The notes under the pieces: model-generated
Told to the model about the DNA's origin: nothing
What the model saw: the letters and a program-made list of their open reading frames with translations, nothing else
Databases searched by the model: none
Origin: Mercurialis annua
Lineage: Eukaryota > Streptophyta > Magnoliopsida > Malpighiales > Euphorbiaceae
Assembly (NCBI RefSeq): GCF_937616625.2
Contig: NC_065570.1
Location: 50,955,665 to 51,019,664, forward strand
Reading direction: 5' to 3'
DNA length: 64,000 nucleotides
Part shown: in pieces, positions 22,001 to 32,950 of the stretch
How the letters are laid out: each line of letters starts with the position of its first letter
Position numbering within the stretch: the stretch's first letter is position 1
Program-made: the position numbers and the translations under genes

Positions 22001-23790
22001 CTCCCCTGAACTTCTTGTAACTCCAAGCATCATTCTCAGCTTCTGAAAACTGTCGTACTTTAAGGCTTCGTGAAAATATCAGCAACCTGATCATCGGTTC
22101 TCACATACACCAATTCAATTTTCCTATTTGCAATACACTCACGGATAAAATGATACCTCGTATCAATATGCTTACTTCAGTCATGAAATACTGGATTTCT
22201 TGCTAGTGTTTGAGCATACTTGTTATCTATCATAATCCTGGTTGATTCTTTTTGCTCCAAGTGAAGTTCTTTCATTAACCTGCGTAACCAAATTGCATGA
22301 CACGCACATGAAGTAGCTGCAACATACTCAGATTCACATGATGAAAGTGCCACAATTGGTTGCTTCTTCGAACACCAAGAAATTGTACTATTTCCCATCG
22401 AGAACATAAAACCACTAGTGCTTTTTCTATCATCAATGTCTTCAGCAAAATCACTATCACAATAACCAATCAACTTGAAATCATCAGACACTGAATAAAA
22501 GATTCCATAATCAAGTGTACCTTTCAAGTATCGCAAAATTCTCTTGGCTGCTTTCATATGAGAAGTTGTGGGTTTCTCCATGAACCGACTGACAAGTCCA
22601 ACCGCAAACAGGATGTTTGGTCTCGTACAAGTTAAGTATCTCAAACTTCCAACGAGACTTTTGAACAAAGTTGAATCTATTCTCCCAGCATCTTCTTCCA
22701 CTTTTGAAAGTTTTACTCCAATCTCCATAGGGGTGCTGACAGGCTTGCAGTTTGACATATTGAACTTCTTAAGTATATCTTTTGCATAGCGCTCCTGTGA
22801 TATGAAAACACCATCTTCCATTTGCTTTACTTTGATTCCCAAATAATAGGACATGTGTCCCATATCACTCATCTCAAATTCGCGTTCCATCGCCTTCTTA
22901 AAGTCATTGAACATATTGGGATTAGTACCTGTAAAAATGAGATCATTTACATAGATACAGACAAACAACAAATCTCCATCTTGCTCTTTCACATAAAGAG
23001 CATACTCATGCATGCATCTGCGGAAGCCATTCCCTCGAAAGTACTTATCAATTCGACTATTCCACGCCCTCGGTGCTTGTTTGAGTCCATACAGCGCCTT
23101 GTTAAGTCTTAGCACTTTATCTTCATAGCCTTCAACAACATACCCCTCGGGTTGTTCAATATAAACTTCCTCTTCAAGAAACCCATATAGAAATGCTGAC
23201 TTGACATCCAACTGGTGAATATGCCAATGATTTTGAGCTGCAAGCGAAATCAACAGTCTGATAGTCTCCATGCAAGCAACAGGAGCAAAAACCTCTTCAT
23301 AGTCCATGCCCTGTCTCTGCTTGTACCCTTTTGCCACAAGTCTAGCCTTGTACCTCTCTACTTCACCATTTGCATTCGTTTTGACTTTATACACCCATTT
23401 GACTCCAATTGGTTGATGATTACTTGGATTAGAAACAATGTTCCAAGTATCATTCTTTTGGATAGACTGAATCTTTTCATTCATGGCTTGAATCCACCTC
23501 TCATCTTTGCTAGCTTCTTCAAAACTTAAAGGTTCAACATTAGCAAGAAAACATAATAAGTTCATGTCATCTAACCTTTCAGTTTCATTATAAATGTCTT
23601 CAAGATTTCGATATCTCCTTGGCCTGTCACTTGAACTTGATAAAGGTGATGTTGATGGCGATGTTTGGGATAATGGAGCTGGTGAAGCTGGTGGTGTGAC
23701 TTCAACTTCATGAACTATTGGTTGTTCGTCTTCAAAGTATGGTAGGAAATCATATGATCCTTCCTTTTGTGAACTCTAGTCCCACGATTG
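22001..23790 (-). pseudogene. Copia reverse transcriptase and RNase H
   Basis: A long minus-strand frame (23565-22177, 462 codons) starts within the linker and spans RT (WVYKVKTNANGEVERYKARL, QLDVKSAFLYG, LNKALYGLKQAPRAW) and RNase H (YCDSDFAEDIDDRKSTSG, ALSSCESEYVAA). The catalytic box reads YVND instead of YVDD, which removes a metal-binding Asp. The frame ends at PVFHD followed by TGA where relatives have Arg (CGA to TGA), and about 50 further family residues are readable beyond the stop to about 22015. Upstream, a TAG stops the integrase C-terminus near 23776. Confidence 0.93.
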
Positions 23791-24931
23791 TTTTTCATTA
23801 AACTCGACATCTCTACTAGTCACTATCTTTCCATTGTCAGGATTGAACAATCTATAACCTTTTGAGTTCTCATCATAACCAATGAAAACAAACTTCTCAC
23901 TTCTATCATCCAGCTTGGACCTGTGTTGTTTTGGAACATGTACATAAGCAATAGATCCAAAAACTCGCAAATGGGACATACTAGGCTTCTGTTTACTCCA
24001 GGCTTCTTGAGGGATCACATCTTTCAAACTCTTAGTTGGACACCGATTTGAAAGATACACAGCACATGCAACTGCTTCAGCCCAAAACTCTTCTGGCATA
24101 TTTTTACTCTTCAGCATTGATCTCGCCATATTCATAATCGTTCTATTCTTCCTCTCTGCAACTCCATTTTATTGGGGTGATCCTGGAACGGTCAAGAACC
24201 TCAGAATTCCATGCAACTCACAAAAACTTTTAAATTCATTAGAAGTAAACTCTCCTCCTCTATCAGTTCTCAAAGATTTTATCTTATAACCACTCTCTTT
24301 CTCAACAAGAGTTTTGAATTTTTTTAAAAGAATCAAAAGCATCAGATTTATTCTCTAAAAAATAAATCCAAGTCTTTCTAGTATAATCATCAATGAAAAA
24401 CACAAAATAAGAACTTTTACCAAGCGATTGAAGATTAATTGGACCACAAACATCTGAATGAATAAGATGGAGTGGCTTAGTAGTTCTGGAGATGGATTGC
24501 TTAGGAAAGCTCTTTCTTGAATGCTTTCCAAGTAAACATGCTTCACATAACTGTCTCGGATGATCAATAACCGAAATATCCTTCACCATTTTCTTTCTTC
24601 CTAAATCTTTCAAATTTTCAAAATTCAAATGCCCGAATCTTATATGCCAAATCCATGATGTATCTTTCACACAAGCTTTCAAACACATAGCTTCACCTGC
24701 TTTCATATCCAGTATGAACATCTGATTCTTTGTCATCGCCACTTTGGCAATAAGATTACCATCACGATCTTTAAGCCATAGAGTACGCCCTTCCATATTA
24801 ATTTTACAACCATTCTCCAAAAGCTGGCAAATACTCAAAATATTGCTTTTCAATTTTGGAATATAATAAACATTTTGGAGAAGTTTTATGACTGCCATGT
24901 TTTGTCTCAAATAAAACTGTACCTTTGCCAT
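23776..24931 (-). pseudogene. Copia integrase, broken
   Basis: Readable pieces are the pre-integrase zinc segment (HIRFGHLNFENL, CEACLLGKHSRKSF), the first catalytic part (HSDVCGPI, FFIDDYTRKTWIYF) and the C-terminal part ([33 protein letters not shown]). A shift in a T-run near 24320 and a stop in the [13 protein letters not shown] region near 24165 (CAA to TAA) separate them. Confidence 0.9.
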
Positions 24932-25090
24932 GAATTTTCACCCTTGTGTCATCGCCAAATCGCACATTACCACTAACTTTAGTATTGAGTTCCACGAACT
25001 TGCTTTTATCTCCAGTCATATGATTGCTGGCACCATTATCAAGGTACCAAGAAGTCTTGTGAGTCATGGTTTCTTCCTTACTAGAAAAGA
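24804..25090 (-). pseudogene. Copia protease
   Basis: WYLDNGASNHMTGD marks the active site; DNGAS for DTGAS/DSGAS occurs in other plant copia elements. The frame is separated from gag by stops and from integrase by a shift near 24890. Confidence 0.85.
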
Positions 25091-25181
25091 ATAAAGCTTG
25101 ATCTGCTTCATTATCTTGGCGTTCTACAAACTTTGTCTCCTCTTCTACTGCTTCATTTTGACATTCCCAAGAATAATGGCT

Positions 25182-26076
25182 TTACTTACTACAAGAGTAA
25201 CATTGCGCTCTAGTTTTATCATTTTTCTTTTCGTACACCCCATAATTGCTTCTTCCTCTTCCTCTGCCACGGCCTCTATGAAAATTTTGATTTCTATTTT
25301 CATTGAAAGAGTTTTGTTCGCCTCTTCCTTGACCACGTCCATATCCACGACCACGGCCTCTTCCACAGAGTTGTCCACGACCACCTCTAGTAGAAGAATC
25401 ACCTCTTGATTTGCTAAAGGATTTTGTTAGCAAAGTCTGATCAATATGTTCTTGTTTTCCACGATTCATTCTTTCTTCATGCGCACACAAAGATCCACAC
25501 AATTGATCAATTGTCATGGTCTCAGTGTCTTTTGACTCTTCAATGGCAACCACAACATGATTAAATTTCATATTAAGAGATCGCAAAATTTTCTCAACTA
25601 CACGAACATCTTCTATTCTTTCTCCAAGTCTCTTCATTTGATTAATTACCACCAACACTCTTGTGGTATAATTTTGATATGATTTCACTCTCCTTCATAA
25701 AAAGTGAATCAAACTCAGCCCTTAGAGTTTGAAGCCGAACTTTCTTTACTTTCTCAACTCCCATGACAGAGTTTTGAAGAGTCTCCCAAGCCTGCTTCGA
25801 GGTAGTATTAATAGCCACCTTTTCGAACATATCATCATCCAAACCTTGGTGAACGATGGTGAGAGCACTTTGATCTTTCTTTCTCTCTTTCTCCAAAGCA
25901 TCTCTTTGGACTTGATTTAATGCCGCCTCATCTTCAACCGGCTCAAAACCATTTTCAACAATATCCTACACACCTTGTGAACCAAGGATACCTTTCATTC
26001 TATTTGACCAATTTTCATAATTAGTTTTAGTGAGTTGTGGATATTGAAAAGAAAAAGAATTCCCTCTCGATGACAT
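25182..26076 (-). pseudogene. Copia gag (UBN2-type) with zinc knuckle
   Basis: The start reads MSSRGNSFSFQYPQLTKTNY at about 26076. A TAG interrupts GV*DIVEN near 25968, and the frame shifts near 25650-25690. A Gly/Arg-rich region (GRGRGRGYGRGQG) precedes the CCHC knuckle, where the codon between the second Cys and the His is a stop. The original spacing C-x2-C-x4-H-x4-C is still visible. Confidence 0.88.
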
Positions 26077-26103
26077 TTCACTATTATGGATTTGATATCA
26101 CTT

Positions 26104-26451
26104 TGTTGGAAGATGGTAGGCCCTTTGATTAAAATACTCACAAAACACTCCACACACAAAAGAAAGAAAGAAAGGAAGCAATTTGTTTTAAACTATTTGT
26201 ATTTTTTTTTTTGAAATGAAACATTACATGGCTTTATATATTAGTATATAAAATGAATGTACATGAACTTATTAAACTTCAACTTAATTACTACAATACA
26301 AACTTATGGATTTAATGCATGTAACTTTCATGTAACATATCTATTAATTAAACTTAGCAAATTTAACTTTAACTTAACAATTAACTCATGCAAACTAAGT
26401 TTAATTCATTACGTTTCTTACTTTGATTTAATTCAAGTTTAACTTATAACA
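26104..26451 (-). repeat. 5' LTR of the copia element
   Basis: 348 bp, starting TGTTGGAAGATGG and ending TTATAACA on the plus strand. It pairs with 21644-22000. Confidence 0.93.
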
Positions 26452-26456
26452 TTAGT

Positions 26457-27108
26457 CTAGTCTGATACTTATTTAATGAACAACAAGCTGGTGATCGAAA
26501 AAGTTTTTGAATCTTTAATATTTTCTAACATTGCTAATGTATCCAAATCATTCTTTCTATAAGATAATCTGAAATAGTGATTATACTGCAGTTGACTTAT
26601 TTCAAAATCAGAATAGCCCATTTTACTATAAAATTGAGTTGAAGGACGAGAGGAAGAATTTGAAAGAGATATGACAGAGAGGAAGTGAAAAGTGAAAAGT
26701 AAAAAGAAGTCGGTAATACTATAAATAGGTAAGCAGGTAACAAGCCACCAACAACGATCTAATCAATGGTGAGAAATTGAAATTTAGTCTAATGATTGAA
26801 AATTCATCGTTACCTAATAATTGATCAATATTTAAGTGTATATGAAATAATATTATTGTATAAAAAATTAATTTTTTTAAATAGAGTAATTATTAATTTC
26901 AGTAGTCAAATTTAATAAATAAAAATGTGATACTTTATTTAAATAAAAAATATACATTAAATTTTACTGTGTGCAATTTATTAAGAATAATAAATATTCT
27001 AAAAAATATATAGAATAACCAATGTGTATGAGAAAACAAAGAGAATGTATTATAAATAAGAAAGAGAAAATGTATGTCGTGGATAAGAGAGAAAACAAAA
27101 TGTTGTGT
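26457..27108. other. AT-rich stretch, purine-rich at its right end
   Basis: No gene seen. From about 27010 imperfect repeats of AAGAGAGAAAA-like words build a purine-rich strand into which the SINE at 27122 inserted. Confidence 0.45.
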
Positions 27109-27121
27109 AAAAGAGAGAAAA

Positions 27122-27307
27122 GGGAACCAATGGGCGTTGGTTCAAGTGGTAAGCAGTTTGATATTGTTTAAACAAGGACTCAGGTTCGAGTTTTGTGAAT
27201 GCTGAAAATCTCCACTGACAGACTCACTCACCATGCTAGGTGCGCTACGCGGGTCAGATCCGGATTAGTCAGGGCGAAACTCTGAAAACCGGATGAGCTA
27301 TCAAAAA
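27122..27307 (+). mobile_element. tRNA-derived SINE
   Basis: About 186 bp with a pol III A-box-like word (GGTTCAAGTGGTAAG) and a B-box-like word (GGTTCGAGTTT) about 40 bases apart. The body ends GAGCTATC plus A-tract. Flanking direct repeats of AAAAGAGAGAAAA (27109-27121 and 27308-27320) support target-primed insertion. Confidence 0.82.
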
Positions 27308-27320
27308 AAGAGAGAAAAAA

Positions 27321-27650
27321 AAGAAAGTATTATGTAAGAAAAAAAAATAAATATGTTGTATGGTTAAAAAAAATTGACACATGTGTAGAGGACCACAAAT
27401 TGGACAAAAAAATAACTTTTCCACCCAATTTTTCAGAAAACCGGATTCATCCTGTTTTGGTCAGAAACCGAATTTTTCCAGTTCAACCCGATTTTTGACC
27501 GATTTTTTAACTATGAATTTTTTACCTATAACTGGACCAGACATCCGACTGGTTCCTGGTTAATCCGATTCGACCGGCCGCCTGATCCGGTTTTAACAAC
27601 ATTGCTAGAAACTACAAACTTCCAAATGATTGCTCCGTAATTAAAGATCG
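27321..27650. other. Intergenic, CCGGTT-rich
   Basis: Contains scattered AACCGGAT / CCGATTTTTGACCG words like those of the hAT-type MITEs but without a clear pair of termini. No gene seen. Confidence 0.35.
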
Positions 27651-27822
27651 GGAAATTTTTATCTAAATTCGGTTCATGAAAAATCCATGCACCTATTCAA
27701 TGAGGTGTTAGAGAAATGAGAAAAAAGAGAAAATAATGAGAAGAGAGAGAAAATTGTATTAGATTTTCTAACACTTTATTAGATAGGTGCATGTAAATTC
27801 ATGAACCAGATTAGAATTTTCC
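27651..27822. mobile_element. Foldback MITE, no clear duplication
   Basis: Arms of about 45 bp (left GGAAATTTTTATCTAAATTC, right AGATTAGAATTTTCC; both include the TTCATGAA and GTGCAT words) enclose a purine-rich core. The ends are GG...CC, but the 9-bp flanks do not match. Confidence 0.6.
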
Positions 27823-28465
27823 ATTTCTATCAAAAATTTAAATTTAATCCATTAAAATAAATCATGCTACTAACATTCCCCTCATATTTATGAATATTAA
27901 TCAAAATTGAAAGCCCTTACTTTATTTATAATATGTTAATTGTATTTTCTTTAATATGATTGACTATTTAATTCATTGTAATTAATTTTGATTGTAAAAG
28001 GCTCATCTTGAAATCGAAATTTAGTTATCGACCCGAAATCAAACGGAATCACAAAATATGGTTACACATTATCGGCTTTAATTCTTAAAATTAAAAATTT
28101 AGTTTTAATTTATATATAATTCGGCACAGTCGGTTTTTAATTTTTGACCGAATAGCTCAACGTAACGGAGTAGACGATTTGAATTCAGCCCATGGCCCAA
28201 TTAAATTTGCTTTTGATATTAGAAGAAATTACACCATATACGAAAAAACCTATAAATAATTACCAAAATACTGCACTTAATTTCTAATTACATATGTAAG
28301 TATCGTAAGCGGGGATTGATTTGTCTAGTGACGTTGAATGAAAGCTAAGAGTTAGAATCCTCCTAATCTTGATTAAGTGAAATAGTTTTACGTAGGACTT
28401 CTTAAAATAAGATATTAAAGAGAAGTGAGTGAAGAAAGAACTCAAAAACCCTAGCCCAAGCAATC
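27823..28465. other. AT-rich stretch, possible promoter of the relic gene
   Basis: No gene seen. The last 30 bases (AAAAACCCTAGCCCAAGCAATC) look like a plant 5'UTR leading into the ATG at 28466. Confidence 0.35.
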
Positions 28466-29131
28466 ATGGATCGTCTTTCTTCTTCCTCAAGAAACCATAT
28501 GTGCTGCCAGGGGCGGACCTAGGAAGAGCGTATGGTGGGCAACTGCCCACCTTATAATTTTGAGTCTCTTTAAAAACACGTTGATATGAAATTGAAAATT
28601 ATAATTTTGTCACCTTAAATTATATAGTTTGCCCACCTTAAAATTTATTTGTTGTCAATTTTACTTATCTTATAAAGTTTCAATATAATTTTGACCACCT
28701 TATAAAATATTTCTGGGTCCGCCATTGTGTGCTGCCATCACTTCCGCAGAGATTTAGTCTCATCTCTGTCAAAAATCTCATCATCTCCGTCAAAAATCTC
28801 ACCATCTCCGTCAAAAACACAATCTTCAACCCCATCATCTCCGTCAAAAACCTCATCCTCAACTCCGTCAAAAACCTCATCCTCAACTCCGTCAAATTCA
28901 AAGACCATGACGTACCTTATCGAGAAATATCATTTTAGTGTCTCAAAGGCATATCTCTTCGTCACCCTAAAACCTCCAACATCCAAAACAAAGCATCTCT
29001 TCCGACCCAACAAACCTTCAAGGTTCCGCCCTCGCATTAATGTCGCATCTTCAACCAAGACTTTGCCGGTCTCCGACCCCAACTTCAACAACCAATCCTC
29101 TTCTATTTCTGGTGCTTTCGTCAAGGGTTTG
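28466..29131 (+). pseudogene. Ser/Pro-repeat first exon interrupted by a MITE
   Basis: The ATG at 28466 opens 14 codons that are broken by a MITE and its 8-bp duplication. After 28735 the same frame resumes for 132 codons to a good donor (GGTTTG|GTACGT). MITE plus duplication is 228 bp, a multiple of three, but the MITE brings an in-frame TAG near 28520. The protein part has repeated SSPSK/SSTPSK units, then a basic stretch (YLIEKYHFSVSKAY, RPNKPSRFRPR). It could be an organelle-targeted protein. I do not recognise the family and see no downstream exon because tandem repeats follow. Confidence 0.6.
28508..28727. mobile_element. hAT-like MITE inside an exon
   Basis: 220 bp with ends CAGGGGCGGACC and GGTCCGCCATTG. 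It is flanked by a perfect 8-bp duplication TGTGCTGC (28500-28507, 28728-28735). The inside has three or more CCCACCTTA/CACCTTA repeats and no coding capacity. Confidence 0.9.
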
Positions 29132-29190
29132 GTACGTTTCATCATCCTTTATTAATTCTTCATCAACCTTTATTAATTCTTTACTATATC

Positions 29191-29684
29191 AAACATTGGC
29201 CTTTATTAATTCTATACTATATAAAACATTGGGGTGAGCATTCTGTCGATTCGCTTCCAAAGCCGAACCCGAAAAACTCTGTAAAGAAACAACCATGCAA
29301 ACTGATGAATGCTCAAAACTAAACCCTTTTTTTTCATAACCGAACCGAACTGAATATGTCGGTAATTCAGTTAGATTTTTTTTTGGTTTTTTAGAACAGT
29401 CACTTTCATGAAAACCCACTAAAATACAAGTTTTTTTTTTAATAAATAAATTTTGGGTTATTCAACTTTTTCTGACCTTTTAATCTTTAACTTTACATTT
29501 TATCGCTTTTACATTTTAAATTTTACCATGAATGTTCAATTCTATAGTATATAAAACCTAGGATGTGTGCCTGGTCAATTTCTGTGTCCGAAGGTTTTTA
29601 AAGGGATGTCCAGAATGTTTCCTGAGCCTTGAACTTTTGTTTCTATACGATGATGATTGAGGTGTGCCTAGTTAATTTTATAGA
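29191..29684. repeat. Tandem duplication unit 1 (494 bp)
   Basis: The unit begins AAACATTGGCCTTTATTAAT and is repeated at 29685 with scattered substitutions. It contains AACCGAACC-type words and TATGTCGGTAATTCAGT. Confidence 0.85.
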
Positions 29685-30170
29685 AAACATTGGCCTTTAT
29701 TAATTCTATACTATATAAAACATTGGGGTGAGCATTCCGTTGGTTCACTTCCAAGGTCGAACCCGAAAAACTCTGTAAAAAAATAACCATGCAAATCGAT
29801 GATTGCTCAAAACTAAACCCTTTTTTTTCAGAACCGAACCGAATTGAATATGTCGGTAATTCAGTCGGGTATTTTTTTTTAGTTTTTTAGAACGGTCAGT
29901 TTCATTAAACTCCACAAAAATACAAGTTTTTTAAAAAAAAAAGATTTTGGGTTATTCAACTTTTCCTGACCTTTTAATCTTTAACTTTACATTTTAACGC
30001 TTTTACATTTTTAATTTTACAATGAACGTTCGATTCTATAGTATATAAAACCTAGGATGTGTGCCTAGTTAATTTCTGTGTCCGAAGGTTTTATAAAGGG
30101 ATGTCCAGAATGTTTCCTGAGCCTTGAACTTTTGTTTCTATACGATGATGATTGAGGTATGCCTAGTTAA
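29685..30170. repeat. Tandem duplication unit 2, split by a solo LTR
   Basis: The second copy of the 494-bp unit. It continues after the LTR at 30890 with the expected TTAATTTTATAGAAAACATT, so the LTR entered after the duplication. Confidence 0.85.
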
Positions 30171-30889
30171 TGTTGGAACAATTGCTGTTAAAACTTAGAA
30201 TTCTGAAAAGGCTGAGTCGCGGACTAGGTCGCTCTCTTTTAGACGTTTCGCGGCTCAGCTCGAAGGTGCAAAGCTGACGATCAACCACGTCGTCCCTAGG
30301 ATAAAACAGCCGAACAATACTGCCACCACTGCACTGTGATGACAGCTCAATAACACTTATTCTGATTGGTCAAGATCGAAATTATAAACACTGATGTGTT
30401 TTTCTTTTTACTCAAGACTGAGCTCTGTAATTCTGGTGTAGAAAGCAAATGAGAGGACAACCTCTATTTATAGGAAAAATAAAGGGGACAAAGCATTAAA
30501 AGCCATAAAAACTGAAATCTGTTTTTAAATGAAATAAAATCAGTTAAATGAAATTAAATGCGAGGGAGATGATTCAAGGATAGTGTTTAGTTGCAAAAAA
30601 ATTCAAATAAAAACGTTATAAAAAATTAGTGCTCGAACCAACCAAACCAAGCCAGGCCAGGCCGGCCGACCGGACAGACGGCGCGCGCGCGTGTGGTAAA
30701 TCGGTAAGGATTTAACTCCTAACCCACTCACAAAACTGGGTACCTCTTGAGGCCCAAACCCAAGTGAATAAACCACTCCATATAAACCCATGATAAGACA
30801 CACTCCTTACCAATGTGGGAATTTAATGCACTTTCCTTATTTTGAATTTTTCACACAAAAGTGTGTTCACACACACACTTGATTCAACT
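30171..30889. mobile_element. Solo LTR
   Basis: 719 bp starting TGTTGGAACAATTG and ending ATTCAACT (terminal base changed from the expected A). A perfect 5-bp duplication GTTAA (30166-30170, 30890-30894) and the clean continuation of the surrounding tandem repeat prove the borders. No internal retrotransposon sequence is present, which fits LTR-LTR recombination. Its first 118 bases match the LTR edge at window positions 1-118. It holds a GCGCGC tract near 30682. Confidence 0.92.
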
Positions 30890-31077
30890 GTTAATTTTAT
30901 AGAAAACATTCTTCTTACGAGAATTATTATTCTTAAGCTTATAGCAGCCTTAGAAAATATTTAATTGATTCGTCATTTTATTTCGCATGGACACTAGTTT
31001 CGTACAAATTTTTACAGTTAATTGTCCCTTGAAACGAGTCCTTAATCTTGCTTTTAGACAGGTTTTACAAAAATACC

Positions 31078-31222
31078 AACACATATCGGTTTCAAGCGGT
31101 AAGGAGCTCGTTTCCCCTTAAGCAAGGTCTTGAGTTTTAAGCCTTGTGAAAGGAAAAGGTGTGTGCTGGAAGAGCTTACCCCCATTTAATTAGGTCCGTC
31201 TCCGGCTCGAAAAAGAAAATAG
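31078..31222 (+). mobile_element. tRNA-derived SINE, cluster copy 1
   Basis: Degenerate A-box (GGTTTCAAGCGGTAAGG) and B-box (GGTCTTGAGTTTTAAG), then the family 3' body with GAGCTTACCCCCATTT and GGTCCGTCTCCGGCTCGA ending in A-rich sequence. Confidence 0.7.
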
Positions 31223-31351
31223 GCAATCTACTCTGCTATTTTATATGAGTATACAAAGTACCAAAAATATGTCTCATAAAATATAACCGGATATCAATAC
31301 GGTGGCATTTTGTGGAAAAAAAATGCCTAAAAAATGCTAAAAAAACACCTT

Positions 31352-31487
31352 CTCATGTTGGTTCTAGGTGGTAGGGAGCCTAGTTTCCCTTAAGCAAAAT
31401 TTAAATTCGAGTCTTGAAAACGGAGAAAATATGTGTCGGGAGAGTTTACCCCCTTTTTGGGTCCATCTACGGCTCGATCAAAAAAGA
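31352..31487 (+). mobile_element. tRNA-derived SINE, cluster copy 2
   Basis: Same layout as copies 1 and 3: GGTTCTAGGTGGTAGGG, then AAATTCGAGTCTTG, then GGGAGAGTTTACCCCC and GGTCCATCTACGGCTCGA with an A-run. Confidence 0.7.
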
Positions 31488-31640
31488 TCGACACGTATTG
31501 GCACAAACGGTTGGGAGTTTGATGTCCCTTAATCAAGATCTTGAATTTGAATTTTGTGAACGGAAAAAATGTGTGTTCGGGAGAGCTTACCCCCAAATTT
31601 GGGTCCAGCCGGCTCGTAAAAATCAAAAATAAAAAAAGGC
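31488..31640 (+). mobile_element. tRNA-derived SINE, cluster copy 3
   Basis: Follows copy 2 almost directly. It shows GGCACAAACGGTTGGGAG, a decayed B-box, then GGGAGAGCTTACCCCC and GGGTCCAGCCGGCTCG with an A-rich tail. Confidence 0.68.
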
Positions 31641-32055
31641 ATCTAAAACTCTAGTAATATGTCACTTGAGATAAAACGGAATATTTTTATGCCGACGATT
31701 TACGGAACACATTGCCTTTACATAAAAAACCTAGCTTGCGAACTTTATTTTAGATTAGTAGAAACGGATAATTAACAGTTTAGATATGTGCAAACCAGTT
31801 ACCTGATTATGAACTGTTTGAATTTAAAATTAAATAATTATTTTGGCTGCTGTAGGGTTTTGAAAGATAATTTAAACTTGAATTATGTTTGCTTCTAATT
31901 AACTGTTTCTGAGTAATTAATGGAAATGAAAGCTCACGCTGCTTTTAACAATTTTAGTATTTTTTTTTTTGAAATGGTATTGTAAATTGGCAGTTGTATA
32001 TTTTTAGAGAACACTTACATAATAAAAGTATCTTTTCTTATTCAGTTTCTGTATA
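31641..32055. other. AT-rich intergenic stretch
   Basis: About 415 bp without a recognisable gene or repeat. Confidence 0.5.
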
Positions 32056-32690
32056 CAGTCGACCCTCTGATAATTAATACATATGGTGGATCATACATTT
32101 ATTAATTATTGGAATTATTAATTTATTGAATTTGTATAAAAAAAATTATAAAAAGATATTTTAAAGCATCTACATTAATAGACCTAATATTAATATTATA
32201 TTATAAAAAAACTAACTAAATACACTTTACAATCACTCAATTTAAAAGAAATAATTTTATATTCAATATAAAAAATATCAATTGATATTAAATCAAAAAA
32301 TAATTATTAAAAAGTTGTATTCATAAGGTAAAATAATTTTTAATATTTTTTATACTAGAGATACTTTACTTACTTTAATTTGTTTATCTAATAATTTCTT
32401 TTAAAATTTCTCAAAATAATAAGAAAGTCACAATTTGATGGTATTTTAACTTCCACTTTATGAATTAAGGTTAGTATTGCCTCAAATAAATCATCAATTG
32501 TTATATATTTCTTTAAAAAAATCTCTATAATTAATATTCATATAAAATATATTTTAAATTTTAAATTTTATTAATTATTAAATAATAGAATTATTAATTA
32601 TCCGACGTGGAACGAAGTTGGTTCTCTCAATTTTCTATTAATTATTAGAATTATTAATTTATAGAATATTAACTATTAGAGGATCGACTG
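32056..32690. mobile_element. Emigrant/pogo-like MITE
   Basis: 635 bp with ends CAGTCGACCCTCTGATAATT and ACTATTAGAGGATCGACTG, matching the CAGT.GAACCTCTATAAATTA-type termini of plant pogo/Tc1-mariner elements. TA precedes the left end, but the right side has CA. The interior is very AT-rich, with a second internal copy of the end motif near 32600-32660. Confidence 0.75.
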
Positions 32691-32950
32691 CACATTTAAA
32701 TTATATAATAGAAGTACTTTGTTTTTGTTCATACATTTAAATTTTATTTGAAGATTTGCATGCATCAGCAAATGTTTGTAATAGAATGAGATAAGGGAAT
32801 TGGATGTGATGTTGTGCATGGAGAAGGCTGTGTTGTTTTGTATTCAGTGCATAGCTGTTGTTTGTTTCATCAAGCCTTATCAGAAGTATCTACGGAGATT
32901 AAACCAATAATAGAACAATTCAATTACTATAGCAGCCTTTTAATGCTTGT
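32691..32950. other. 3' flank of the minus-strand relic gene
   Basis: Moderately AT-rich; no gene supported. It may hold the terminator of the minus-strand transcription unit described next. Confidence 0.35.

Larger units (their letters stand above)
21644..26451 (-). mobile_element. Ty1/copia retrotransposon, decayed
   Basis: 4808 bp with TGTTGG...ATAACA LTRs and a perfect TTAGT duplication (21639-21643, 26452-26456). The polypurine tract GTTCAGGGGAG lies just inside the left LTR on the minus strand. A degenerate Met-tRNA-type binding site (TGATATCAAATCC) adjoins the right LTR, so the element runs right to left. Gag, protease, integrase, RT and RNase H are in copia order but interrupted by at least five stops or shifts. 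The LTRs differ at roughly 4 percent plus indels, so it is clearly older than the Tat-like element. Confidence 0.95.

Noticed and set aside
31078..31640. Considered as tRNA genes because of A- and B-box words
   Set aside because: The boxes are decayed, no cloverleaf is possible over about 75 bases, and the conserved 3' body and A-tail are those of SINEs.
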